Shown here in pieces: positions 43,887-56,600 of a DNA stretch of 64,000 nt. The DNA lies in the NCBI GenBank assembly GCA_037039925.1, contig JAXRKP010000177.1, positions 1 through 64,000 on the forward strand, written 5' to 3'. The stretch is from Doris montereyensis. Its lineage: Eukaryota; Mollusca; Gastropoda; Nudibranchia; Dorididae. The notes below the pieces were generated by a model. The model searched no databases and was not told the origin of the DNA. It saw only the letters and a program-made list of their open reading frames with translations. The translations under genes and the position numbers were made by a program. Every line of letters begins with the position of its first letter. Position 1 is the stretch's first letter.

Positions 43887-46245
43887 TTTAAATGGAGTGG
43901 GTTACTTTTGAGTTCTGTTTCAGAACCCTTAAAGCGGAGACTCCATTCACTTTTGTTGTTTCTCGTCTTAATCTGCAACAAAAATAAATTGCCTCAACAG
44001 CAACTTTGGCACAGGGAATTTAAGTTGATGATGTGTGAATCCATGGATATATTTGTGTTGTAATATATTTAATCTTATGACCTCGTATCACCTTTTTTCC
44101 TTTAACGATACAGAAACAAGGAAAAGCACCAGCTCTATAAGCCTTTATACTTAGAAGAAACTGTGCTTTCCACTAATGCTCTTGGCAACTATATCTGATT
44201 AGCTTTTTTTATCGAAAGACATAATTTGTTTTGCAGAGGTCTAAAAGTTAAGCTTATTCGAACAAATCATTATGAGTCGTAGTCTTATAAACCAAAGTGA
44301 TGACCAAAATGTCCGATGTAAATATGAGTGACCAAAGAAGGACAGTGATGAGAATATTCATGTCAGTTGTAGTCTCAACACAATGGAATTAGAGTGTGGT
44401 GAGGCCTTGCTGATTTTCTTTCTTTTTTTCTTTATCAGCTCCCATCCTACCTTCCGGTGTATGGGCTGTTTTCCTCCCAGCATTTATTCTGCATTTGAAT
44501 TTCCTCCTGTCCACATGGCTTTCAAGATTGTTTGATTTTACTTTAAATGTTTTATTTTAAGTCAGGCTTTTTGTTGGGTTCTGTTGTTTGTTTGTTTGTT
44601 TTGTTTTGTTTTTTGTTTTTTTGTTGTTTTTTGTTGTTTTTTTTTTTTGGGGGGGGGGGGGGATCCATTGTTTATTCTTTTGTTTCTGATAATTGTCAAG
44701 ATACCATAAGAATTAACCAACGGTATTTTTGCATGTAACCATGTGGAAAATTATTATATTATTAAGATGATGTCTATTTAGTACATTTAGCCATACAGAG
44801 AATATTTCACATGGAGGGATAGAAGCTGTGATATGTGTGTATTTAGTGTGTATTTAGTGATAAAATGCTTTCAAGAGAATAATAATTTAGTAATGGATAA
44901 AGTCTTTTTCATGATGTTATGGAATGTATTGTAAAAGAAAATGATACTATTTGTCACAACAAATGTCTTCCTTGTTGACATTTTCATTTGTGACATGCCC
45001 TTTGTCTTTGTTTTACTTATCTATGTTGTTATGGCATTTGTACTAAATATTTTTGATTTCTTTACCGTTATTGCTGAGCGATTTACAGGAGCTCTCGGTG
45101 GGTCCTTTTTTCCTATTGCTTCCATGTGTCTTTCGTTTGGCTGTCTCCTCTTACTCTTAGTCTTAATGTATAATGATTCAAACACTAAACTAACCATTGT
45201 TGATACTATGATGCAGTTGTTCCTCATTCACTTGCTGATGTAATTATTGTTTACAGGGCCGCCTATTGTCATTGCCACAACATAGCTTTTCCTCTTTCTC
45301 AAAGTAATGAATGACATTGTGGACTGATTTCAAGAATTTAGAAAAAAACTGCATGAATTGACCAATTCTTTAGAATGCCATCTAGAAATACAACTTAATA
45401 TTGTTAGAAATTTTGTAATCGAGTAGATGAGGTTGACGTTTATTCTTTAACCCATTGCAATGAAAAAAATTTGACTGAAACTGCCTGAAGCTTGATTTCC
45501 TTAGAGGTTCTTTTATCCTTTTTAAATTTTCTTTTTTCTTTTTTTTGTTGAAATTCTTGATGATTTTTTCACTTATCAGCATAAAGTTTTCAAGTCTTTT
45601 TAAATACATATATTATCTTTCATACTGTATGAGCTGTATGTTAAATGTATAGTGCAATATCAAAACAAAGATCCAATAAGTGGACACTTTTTCAGGAGGA
45701 TTTCATCATTAAGATACCATACCCTCCATGAGAGCCAAAATCTGACAAGCGGTCTGTGGGATAATATTATGGTAAAAATGTCTCATACAAATGAGAAATC
45801 GAAATAAAAGGGTGAGGACATATTTGATCATATTTTGTGTGGGGCAACTTGGTGAGTCTAATTACCTTTGTTTCTTCATACCTATAAAATAATCCATGTT
45901 ATTGTTATGGTTACATTTGATTTATGTTTTGGTTTTTTTTTAAGTCTTATCTCTCACCATGTTGTTGTGAAATAAAAGGAAAGGGCAAAGGAAATGAGTG
46001 GAAACTTGTCAATGTCAGACTTACATTATGTTGTTGGTGGTGGTTGCTCTCCTCTCGGTTTTTATTTTCTCCTCCAGATTTCCTCTCCTTTTTATTTTGT
46101 TTGTGTCTTTACCATCTCTCCATACCTTGAAATCAATGGAAGAACTGATTTTGATTATTTCTTTCTGTCAGCGTGATGAGTGTATGTCTCTTACCTTTTC
46201 ACTCTTTCTCTCTTAGTATATCTCAAATCTTTCTTTCTGTCCGTC
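43887..46245. other. Intergenic, nothing recognised
   Basis: AT-rich with T and G homopolymers at 44585-44662. The hydrophobic frame at 44941-45243 looks membrane-like only because the sequence is T-rich; no family match or splice support was seen. Confidence 0.5.
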
Positions 46246-46259
46246 TCCTCATTTTCTTC

Positions 46260-46447
<188 letters not shown>

Positions 46448-46454
46448 CTTTCCT

Positions 46455-46675
46455 TTTCTTTTTATTTATCCTTTCATCTTGCTGTTTCCTTTTAATTCAC
46501 CTTGAAATCACCGCAAATAGTGGACAGGGTGGTAAATTCCAATTAAGCAAACTCTGCTGATGGTAGTGGTAGGTCCTTTTCTTTTCTTTCATTCTCCACT
46601 TATCTTTCATCTTGCTATTTCCTCTTAACTTTCCCTGAGATTGCCGCATATGGTGGGCAGGGTAAAATTCAATGG
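46455..46675 (+). repeat. SINE family S2, two tandem fragments
   Basis: CATCTTGCTGTTTCC...TTCACCTTGAAATCACCGCA and GGTAGGTCC...CATCTTGCTATTTCC...GAGATTGCCGCATATGGTGG are two successive copies of the module also found at 15060-15195 and 35195-35290. Confidence 0.6.
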
Positions 46676-46870
<195 letters not shown>

Positions 46871-47624
46871 GCACTCGGGCGTGCCCATAAAAAAAATTCA
46901 ATCCAAATACATGTAGCTCATAACACAATCCATAATAAACTGTCCCAGCTGCATGGCACATACCATCACTTCTCTTACTTGAAGTAGGAAATTGTGATTG
47001 TTAGACGAAAATCAAACCCTAGATCCATTCGACTTCATACATTTTTATAGATTGTGTATATCATGTATATCAAAGTCATCATATGTGAACTTCACAATGC
47101 AGATTTCAATTTCAAGAAAAGAAATTTTGTCAACTGAACAGCACTATGTGTATATGAGGGTCGGAAGAGAGGGTATGTGGGCCGTTATAGAAGACACGTA
47201 TTTGTCTTGTTTAATACATTATGTTCAAGATATCAGTATTGATTTATGAAAACAGATGTGTACTTCTTTGGAAAGCTTACATCGATTTGCTCCATTGCCC
47301 ACGTGTGTTAACGAAAAGACTAGTCACTAGGAAGCTGCGTGAAGTCAGAGCCTGCGTTGATATAATATTAAATTGTAGTATTTCATGTGTAACATGTTTC
47401 TCTATCGTATCATGTAGCGTTGACTTTGACACATGATAAGATGACAAGATGACATAAAATCACAACCTGCTGTCTTGCAGGGGGTCTTGGCTGATCAAAG
47501 ACTTTAGAAGTTAATGGCGACAATAAACTGTGTTGTATACTACCATTTTGGTTTTTATTGACAAATCCCGTTCACCCATTGATAGATGATTAAATATCGC
47601 ACCATTCAATGATAGGGGATTTCA
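46871..47624. other. Intergenic, nothing firm
   Basis: No gene recognised. At 47520-47570 lies AATAAACTGTGTTG followed by CCATTTTGG and TTGACAAA, a phrase shared with 49375-49410 and 50766-50810 inside LINE copies. Confidence 0.45.
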
Positions 47625-50325
47625 TCGGCACTGAAAAGAAACAACCCAATAGAAGACATGATAAAATACAAAATCGACATCATGACAATACAAGAAACCA
47701 AATCTATAGCGACCGGTGAAACAGTCGAAAGAAATAGAATAATAACATACAAACACACAAATAGGCAAGGATATCTGAGTTTCCTTATATAAAAAGATTA
47801 ACACACCTTATTGAAGCTCATTGGTGTGTAAATGAGAGGCTGGCCGTGTTGAACATTATTTTTAAATCATCTAATATAAATACAGACAAAACAACCCTCA
47901 TTTTTAATACGCATTTGCCAACGACAATCGCAGTAAACAAAAACGAGGGAAGAAAAGACATTTACAACAACCTCACGAAACACCAACGAAAACATCTTCA
48001 TTGCGGGTGATTTCAATTCTAAGACGGGAGAAAAGCAAGATGGAGAAAACTACTCAGGAACGAACACACACGAAAGGTACAAAATGACAACGATCAACGC
48101 CTTATCGATTTCTGTACTGAAAGCAAACTTTTCATCGCGAACACAGCTTTCAAACATTCCTCTCGACACATAGATATCTAACAACATTGGAAGGAGTGTT
48201 TAAAACATCAGAAAACAACGTGATGAAAATATACAATCAAATAGACAATGATATCATAATCAGGGTCCGATATGAGAGATAGATGTATTTAAAAGTCTCA
48301 AGGACGTATGCCGGAACAGATATAAACACAGACCATAGATTAAATTGATAACGAAATTTAGAACCACGGAACAAACACCCAAACGTATACATGTATATCA
48401 ACGGCAATCAAAAGCAAACTTAAATTTGAGCCTTCGAGACGCAAACGTATACATGTATATCAACGGCAATCAAAAGCAAACTTAAACAAGCCTTCGAGAC
48501 GCAAACGTATACATGTATATCAACGGCAATCAAAAGCAAACTTAAATTTGACAAGCCTTCGAGACGCAAACGTATACATGTATATCAACGGCAATCAAAA
48601 ATTTTACAAGCTTTCGAGGCGAGTTTATCCGAATAACAAACAATAGTGTAGCTAAATTATAGTGCTCAGGAGTGTCTTCGGAAACAAGATCAAATGTTGT
48701 ATTCGATAAACTAGCACTGAGTATAAAATTCAATAGAGAAAAGACCGTAGCAAAATTATCGCATAACAACCGAAGAGAATATTGCTCAATTTTACAAACA
48801 AGCCCCAGACCAACAGAACAAATGCGAATGGATATTAACAGCAGCAAAACAGAAATAACAAAGAAAAAATGGAAGAATGAAAGAAACAAACCCATGCACC
48901 AATTAAAAACACGGTCTCTTTTTATTTAAATACATAAAGAAATATGACATGGCTCTGCAAATTCAACAAGCACCAGACAATGTGAAAATGTACAAGGCAG
49001 CAAGGAACATAACCCAAGAACAGGAACGCACCAATTGGTAATATTAGATGGAAATAGAAGAATACTGCGTGATGACAAAACAATTACGAGTTGTAACAAG
49101 ATCAAAAGAATATTTTGAAAAGAAATGCGAGGAAGAATCAGAAATGAAACCTTATGAAACTACATACACAGAACCGGGCGAAACTATCACTAGAGTTGAA
49201 GTGACTGCAGCCATTCAACATCTGAAAAATAACAGAACTGCCGGGCTTGATACCATAAAAGCAGGAGAACTCAAATGCCTCACAGATGATCAACAGAAGA
49301 TAATCGCTGACATGTTTAACGTGATGTTTGTTCAAAGAAATCATGATATTGGATCTGGAAGACTATACATGTGCATTGTAATATTGCCATTTTGTTTTTT
49401 GTTGACAAACCAAACAAACAAAAAATACCACTTCAAAATCTTAAACCAATCGTGCTGCTGTCCACCTTACAAAAGCTCTCAGTATAATCATACTGAACAG
49501 AATAATACCAGAGGTGGACGAGTATTTATCCCCGTCTCAAAGAGGGTTCAGAACTAACAGAAGCACGAGTGATATAATGTGGGCCATTGATGGCTGAAAG
49601 AAAGCGATGATGGAAAAATACAAAAAAAAATTTGTTATACGAGGAATCGACATGAGTTCAGCCTACGACACGATATGCTGAACAAAATTGTTGACAGTCA
49701 TTGGAAATGTTCTAGAAAAAGATCACGTTAAACTAATTCGAACGCTGCTTGAATGTACAGCCCAGAGCTGTACATACGAAAGGGAATCAGTGAAAACTAG
49801 AACGCCAATCGGCACACTGCAATGAGACAGCATCAGTCCAGTCCTGTTCTCTGTATATCTGGAAGCAGCTCTGAAGAAACTGAGAACACAATTACTTACA
49901 AGTAAAAATGTGACCAGGAAACTGATATACGCAGATGTTGTGGACCTGATCAGACTGATCATCAATACCGAATCAGAAGCACGAAGCTATATTCCACATC
50001 TTACACATTAATACAATGGAATCTTCAAGTAAATGAATTTTAAAAAAACACGAGAAATTACAAAACTAGAAAGATATTAGATAAAGTGTCTGAAAATAAG
50101 GCAACCTCATCAATGAAAATGAAGACATCAAAAGAAGAAAGATACTAGAACAAAACCCTTTTATCGAACTGAACAAAAGTGGACCAGAACAAATAGTATC
50201 AGTATTATAGAACAGCGCAAAATTCAACTTTGCGAAACCCTTATCATTCCAATCATGACATACAACAACGGAACTTGGAGCCGAGCTAAAACAACCCTAG
50301 AAAGTGTGTGTACATCATTCTCATG
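47625..50325 (+). mobile_element. LINE family B, degenerate, + strand
   Basis: The endonuclease start shows KYKIDIMTIQETK (47667-47705) with the QE.K motif. GRKDIYNN and QRLIDFCTESKLFIANTAFK follow (to about 48160). RT appears as ITRVEVTAAIQHLKNNRTAG (49185-49245), then DEYLSPSQRGFRTNRSTSDI (49518-49577), IDMSSAYDTI (about 49650-49680), and the catalytic box as YADVVDLI (about 49928-49951), where the second Asp of YADD is Val. The C-terminal LCETLIIPIMTYN lies at about 50227-50265. Stops and shifts break every domain. It differs in sequence from family A. Confidence 0.85.
48381..48622. repeat. About 62-bp tandem repeat inside LINE B, four copies
   Basis: Units begin AAACGTATACATGTATATCA at 48381, 48443, 48503 and 48568 and end CCTTCGAGACGC. 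Spacings are 62, 60 and 65 bases, differing by small indels around AAATTTGA. The last copy is partial. Confidence 0.95.
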
Positions 50326-50382
50326 AAACACATGATAAACTGGAGACGTGTCTAAAGAATTTGATGTAGATATAGGACAGGA

Positions 50383-53300
50383 TTTCCAGATTACTCTGTC
50401 CTGACATTCTCTGTTTCCTTCAGTGACGGTTAAATTTCTTTGCTTTAGTGCTTCTTTCTTATCTTCGTCCCAGTTTATTTGAGGTCTACCTTTTGTTCTT
50501 TTACATCGGGTTTTAGCATTGTATACTGATCTAGTTATTCTCTTATCATTCATTCTGTTTACATGCCAAGCCATCTCAGTTGATTTATTTCTATCTTAGT
50601 TTTTAAGCCATCTGCTTTGGTTTGATCTCTTATTGTTGTGTTTCTGATTTTGTCTTGTCTAGTTTCCTCTATTACTCTTCTGAGATATTTCATTTCAGCT
50701 GCTTGTACTCTACTGTATTACCTACTGTCTGAGGTTCAGATTTCAGTGCCATAGAGGAGAGTAGGACAATAAACTGTGTTGCATATTGCCATTTTGTTTT
50801 TTGTTGACAATTCTTGTTTACCTATAAATGCATTTCCTATATGGTTCTATATTGTCATTGCCTTTCGGATTCTTTGGCTGATTTCTTCTCTTAGTTTTCC
50901 TTTTGAGTTAATCATTACTCTTAGGTAATTGTAGTTTTCAACTTGTTCTTATTTCTCTCTGCCCAATCTACGGTTTTTTGTATTTTAGCTTCCCTAGTTA
51001 CTAGCATCGTTTTTTGTTTTCTTTGCATTGACTTTCAATCCCCTTTTATTTAGTTCATTATTCAGCGTGTTGATATTACACTGATTTTCTAACTAGAGCT
51101 AAATCATCAGTAAATGAAAGCATTGATAGATTTACTGGTGTGGAGTTTCTACATACCTACATTCATTTCCTTCGTTTTTTTTGATGATGCCGTTGCGACT
51201 GAATCCATAAATGCGCTAAAAAGAAGAGGGCTCAGAATACAATCCTGTCTAACTCCTATATCTACATCAAATTCTTTAGGCGCATCTCCAGTTACTCTCA
51301 TTGCACATCTTGCTTTAGTGTAAAAAAAAATTTGAATAGCTTCTATCAAATTTTGTTCTGCATTATATTCTTTTAAAGAATGCCATAGTTCATCTCTCCT
51401 CATGTTGTCGAATATCTTTTCTAAGTCATTAACAGAGGTGTAAGTAAATATTTCTTTCAAGAAATTGTTCTATTGCTTGTCTTATTGTAAAATGTGGTGC
51501 TGTAAACTTTTCCCACGTTCCAAATCGGCAGCTTAGATCTTCAGCCGATGCAAAAAAAAGTTAATAGTTCATCGAAGACGCCTTAAAACAGTTGGTGAAA
51601 AGTCTCTCTCGTTTTACGCCCCGAAATTCTGGAATTTTCTCCCCAAACAGAAATAGAATCAACTGAGACATTTAGGAAAAAAAACTAAAATCCATCTGTT
51701 TTCCACATAACCATAAAACCTGCATAGATTCATATTTCTAACTGCTGTCATAAGCATAGTTCAATGATGTCAACAGTCTTTTGTATTATCATCCTATACT
51801 TTTAAATATGTTTGTTATGCGTAACGTGTATATTGCGTTGGTGTGTGTAAATTATATATATGCATATGTCTTGATTTATAAAGTGTATCCATGTTTGAGC
51901 GCTCTGAGCTTGATATATATCGGGGTGGGGCGCTATATAAGAATTATTTATTATTATTAATATTTTATGAATCCGTTCTAATGTTCTTCAAACTGATCTT
52001 CTACTCCTTTCCTAAGTCTCATTTCTAGTATCCTGATATTCAATGTTCCTGGTACGCTCATCAGGGATGTCCCTCTGTGGTTCGAGGATTCCATAGTTGA
52101 TGGTTTCTTATGTATTGGTACTATCGTTTCCTTTACCCAGTCATCTGAAACCTGTTTGACGTCCATGCTTGTTAGCACATTCCATGCAGTAGTTTGTCTG
52201 CCCCTCTCCCTTTTTAATCTTTTCTGGATAAACTTGATCTGCTCTTGGGGCATTTCCTAATTTCACTTTTCTTACAGCTGTTTGGATTTCTTCCATTGAT
52301 ATATCTAAATTTTCAACTGTCTTCTCTCGATTACTTGTTACTTTTACTAATTGATCTTTACTCCTTGTTTCATATTTTCTGGAGGGGTTATGTAATTGTT
52401 GAAAATACTTTCTCCCTGTTTCCATGATTTCGTTGTCTTCTTTCATTATTTCTCCGTTGGCATTCTTAATTTGTCGTATTGGGCATGTTTTGGTCGTTCT
52501 CATGCTCTTCATTGCCCAACAGAACAGCTTTTGATTTCCTTGATAGCTTTCTTGAAGTCTGAGTCCAAACTCTTCCCATTGTTCCTGTTTTGCTTTCCTA
52601 ACATCTTCTTTGGCGATAGTTCTTTTATTCACGTAATCTATCCTATCCTGTGGTCTCTTTGTTTACAAGTATTTCTTCCAGGCATCCTTCTTTTCTTTGA
52701 TTTTAGTCTTGACATTCTCATTCCACCATGCTGTTATTTTCCTATCTCCTTTAATTTGTTTCCTACCACAGACCTCTTCAGTACAACTGAGGAGTGTTTC
52801 TTTATACATTTGCCACTTTTCTTCTATTGTGCTATCATTCAGATACATCTGCCTTTGACTGATAAATCGCTTTATCCTAGATTGTTATATCTCGTTTACT
52901 ATTAGTTTCTTTAGTTCCTCTATTTTGAATTTATCAGCTTTCTTCTCTTTCCTTTTTGTTTGTTTTCTTCAGTCATTAATCTCATTTTGGCTATCACTAA
53001 GTGATGATCACTAAATATTTTTGCTCTTCTGATTACTCTTCTTGCATCCAATGTACTGTAAAAAGGAGCTGCTAACTATTATGTAGTCTATCATTGATTT
53101 TTCACGCCTATCTTCATTTACTCTTGTATATTTGTGGATATCTTTATGAGAAAAAAGGTGTTTGCTATTTTCATGTTATTCTTTAGGTAAAAATCTATTA
53201 GTCTCTCTCCATTTGGAGAAGTTGTTGTCTCTCCTTCTTTACCTATTACTCCTCCTGGCGTTTCTACATTGTTACCTACTCGAGCGTTTGAATCTCCAAA

Positions 53301-54090
53301 AAGCATTCGTTCCTATTTGTGTTTAAGATTCTCTGCAACTATTTGTAAATCGTTTTCAAAGATATGTTCATTTTTTTGGTCCATAAGCTATTAATAATTT
53401 AATTTCTTTTCCTTTTCGTTTAATATTTACCTCTAATAGCCGTGGGCTTATAAATGTCAAACGTTCTAGTAGCTTTTCATGACCTTTATGCACTAGGAGG
53501 TCTACTCCTGCTCTAGCTCTATCTTTGACATCTACTCCTGAGAAGATAAAATATGATTTGGTCTTACATTTTCTATTCCTTATCTTTTTTCTTTGTTTCT
53601 GTAATGGCTACAATGTCTACTTTGAATCTTTCAATTTCTTCAACTAATTCTAACTCTTTTCCATTTATTGCCCTAACGTTCCATGTTGCGACAATCATAG
53701 TCCGTGTTCGTTTCCATTTTCGTTGTTGAAAGATCAAGCCGGTTATATTGCATTTGTTTCTCTGAATCAGTTTGGTTTTGGATAAGCAGGGGATAAGCCC
53801 ATTGTACCCTAGGTAGATGATGGGGCTGCCACCTTGAGGCCCCCTACCAGGCCTTGTTATTTTTTGTAAGGGTTAACTTCATTAGCCTTCGGTCATTCAA
53901 GACCGGCATGCAAGGCAACAGGTTGTTTTCTGTCAGAGTTAACTCCCTTAGGCAGCGGGAGACTCGTGGAGGGCGGGATCATCTACTCCCCGTAGTGGTG
54001 CTTACCTGTCCACTGCTCGGATCATTCTTTTCGTTCATGATAACACTAACAGATTAGGCAATAGGGCAACAAGTAAATGCTGTAATGTAT
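50383..54090 (-). mobile_element. LINE family A, copy 2: near full length, decayed and interrupted
   Basis: Read on the - strand from the shared 5' end (54000-54090, same as 9250-9345). Endonuclease at about 53700-53000 (FGDSNARVGNNVE, ERLIDFYLKNNMKIANTFF); linker 52850-52500 (WWNENVKTKIKEK); RT fingers 52330-52160 (ISMEEIQTAVRKVKLGNAPR); SNHRGTSLMSVPG to about 51970. After an insertion at about 51490-51960 the palm reads RMRRDELWHSLKEYN and DIGVRQDCILSPLLFSAFMD (51400-51190). The C-terminus at 50574-50400 has [20 protein letters not shown] and KGRPQINWDEDKKEAL, typical of RTE/Jockey-like ORF ends. Stops and frameshifts are frequent. Confidence 0.88.
51490..51958 (+). mobile_element. 3' end of a CR1/L2-type LINE inserted in LINE A copy 2
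   Basis: + strand frames read RQLRSSAD, RRRLKTVGEKSLSFYAPKFW and NFLPKQ. This is the conserved C-terminal tail of CR1/Jockey-type RTs (LRSS...RLKT.GERSFS..AP.LWN.LP). After the frame, GGCGCTATATAAGAATTATT and ATTATTATTA close it; an ATT-type microsatellite tail is usual for these elements. The surrounding LINE A sequence resumes at about 51962. Confidence 0.8.
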
Positions 54091-54109
54091 GTTCTGTAGT
54101 GATTATGCA

Positions 54110-55560
54110 CTTGCTGAAATTACTTTCTCCATGTTTCCATGATTTCGTTGTCTTCCTCCATTATTTCTCCTTTGGTGTTTGCTCCCCAAAATAGCTTTTG
54201 ATTTCCTTTATGGATTTCTTGAAGTCTTAGTCGAAACTCTTTCCACTGTTCCTTCTAAGTACTTCTTTCAGGCTTCCTTCCTTTCTTTGATCTTAGTTTT
54301 GACATTATCATTCCACCATGCTGTTCTTTCTATATTTCCTTTAATTTGTTTCCCTACCACAGACCTATTCAGTTCAACTGAGGAGTTTTTCTTTATACAG
54401 TTGCCTCTTCTCTTCTATTCTGCTATCACTCAGATCCATCTGCCTCTCACTGGTAAATCTTTTTCCCTAGATTAGTGTATCTGTTTTACTATTGGTTTAT
54501 TTAGTTCATGTATTTTGAGTTTAGTAGCCTTCTTCTCTTTCCTTTTCTGTTTGTTTTCTTCAGTCAATAATCTCATTTTGGCAACCACCAGGTGATGATC
54601 TTCATTTACTCTTGTATATTTGTTAATATTTTTATGTGGAAAAAAAGTGTTGCCTATTTTCATGTTATTATTTAAATAAAAGTGTATAAGTCTTTCTACA
54701 TTTGGAGAAAATGTTGTCTCTCCTTCTTTCCCTGATCTTTCTGCACTGTTGCCTAATCTTGTGTTTAAATCTCCCAAAACCATTAGTTCCTGTTTGGGTT
54801 TGAGATTCTCTGCAGCTATTTGTAAATTGTTTTCGAAGATTTATTTTTTTGGCGGCATCTTCTTTTGGTCCACAAGCTATTAATAATTTGATTTCTCTTC
54901 CGTTTGTTTTAATGTTTACCTCTAAATAACCCCGAGCTAATAAATTTCCAAATGTCTACCAATAGTTTTTCGTCTTTTATGTATTATGAATTAGCACTGC
55001 TCTAGCTCTATCCTTTACATCTACTCCTGAGAAGATTAAAGTATGATTTGGTTCTACATTTTCTATTCATTGTCCTTATGTTCCTTTGTTTGTGTGATTG
55101 CTATAATATATACTTTGAATTCTTACAACTCTTCAGCTTATTCTTTATCTTTTCCATCTATTGCTCTGACATTCCTTGTTCCAAAAATCACGGTCTGTGT
55201 TCGTTTACAGGATCGTCTTCTGAATTTTCGTCCGGGTATTTAATTTTTATTTCTCTGAATCGGTTGGTTTTGAGTAAGCAGGTGATTAGCCCACTGCGCC
55301 CTGGGTAGGTGGTGGGGTTACCACCTCAAATCCCCTACCAGGCCTTGGTTTTGATTTTCTATCAGGCTTAACTCCCTTAGCCTTTGGTCAACCAAGATCG
55401 GGCTGCAAGGTAGCTTTTCTGTCGAGTTAAGTCCCGTAGCCTTTGGTCTGCGGAGATCAGCCTGCATGCAGCAGGAGACTCATGAAGGGCGGGACCGTCT
55501 AACCCCGTACAGATGCAAGCACCTGCTCACTGCCCGGTTGTTCGTTCCTTGGTTTTTTTT
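54110..55560 (-). mobile_element. LINE family A, copy 3: 5' fragment
   Basis: Lies immediately 5' of copy 2 on the same strand. The endonuclease reads LGDLNTRLGNSAER, ERLIHFYLNNNMKIGNTFF and NEDHHLVVAKMRL (54783-54530). The linker fragment lies at 54470-54120. The 5' end with ACTGCCCGGTTGTTCGTTCC is at about 55530-55555. The 3' side stops at about 54110, where an RT-less truncation meets copy 2's 5' end. Confidence 0.82.
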
Positions 55561-56155
55561 TGTCAACAGGGTTGAGAGAAATGATGGAACTTTTTTTCCT
55601 TAAGTTAACATCTTCAGGTCTTTTCAACGGAAATATGTCTGTACGGTAGATTAAATATTTGTTCTAGTGTTTTTGACTATGCCCACGTCTACCTTTGATA
55701 TATTTTGTGCTTGTTCTAATAATTTGTGGAATTAACGGAGATCTGGTTTAAATGCATATCGTGATCACACAATCGACCCCACTTTGATTACAATGAATAC
55801 TATGATGCTGGCCGCTTGCTCTGGGCGTCCGGCCGGATACGACTCCTACCACCACATGTGCTTGATACGATCACCGAATGATTATTCAGATGAAAGAAAC
55901 GAGCACCATGACGGTATTATGTAATGTATGCAATAGTTTAAACCCAACAGGGCATTACTTAGCTTGTTGTTGTTTGTTTTGTTTTGTTTGGGACCTTTTT
56001 AAAACAAAATAATAGGACGACTTTACAATAAATCCCAGCATTCATAATGAGTGCAAAACTGTGAAGGTAACGTGTCCACGCAGTGAGTGTTGAATACAAT
56101 GTAATCCATCGGCAGTCTGGAACGCTGTTCGTACAACATCGATCACTTTTTTTCC
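55561..56155. other. Intergenic, nothing recognised
   Basis: No supported frame, repeat pair or element. Confidence 0.5.
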
Positions 56156-56159
56156 CTCT

Positions 56160-56600
56160 CGCCTTTTCTTGAGATCACCCCTTATGGTGGATATGGAAAG
56201 GATAATGATGTAACGCTAAATATGGTGTTAACATAACGTGTGTATCTAGTGAAGCTTTACACGCCACAAAATTGATACATAATGCGTTGTTTTTCCAAGT
56301 GTTGCCACCTCCTTCCCCGACACCGATCGTCTTTGGATCACCACTTATGGTGGAAATGAGAAGAGTGATAATATAACTTTAAACATCGATGCTAACATAA
56401 TTATAGAATGCACAGGCTCCATCTAGTTAAGTTTTATACGACACTATTATCGAGTCCCCCCCCCACGGATTGTCTTGAGATCAAAGTCTATGGTGAATAC
56501 GAGGACAGTGATTATATCATGTTAAATACCGCCATTAGTGCATGCGTTATTAAGTCTAAATATTAAGTGAAGCCTTACATAAAACGAAACGAAGTGATGT
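56160..56600. repeat. Diverged tandem repeat of about 150 bp, three copies
   Basis: Copies at about 56165-56280, 56325-56445 and 56465-56595. Each has CTTGAGATCA or TTGGATCACC, TTATGGTGGA or CTATGGTGAA, AGTGAT-TATA, TTAAA, a block of AACATAA type and AGTGAAGC-TTACA. Spacings are about 160 and 140 bases. Confidence 0.7.

Noticed and set aside
44941..45243. Hydrophobic 100-residue frame resembling a membrane protein
   Set aside because: T-rich DNA gives hydrophobic translations by chance; no family signature, splice sites or homologous repeat seen.
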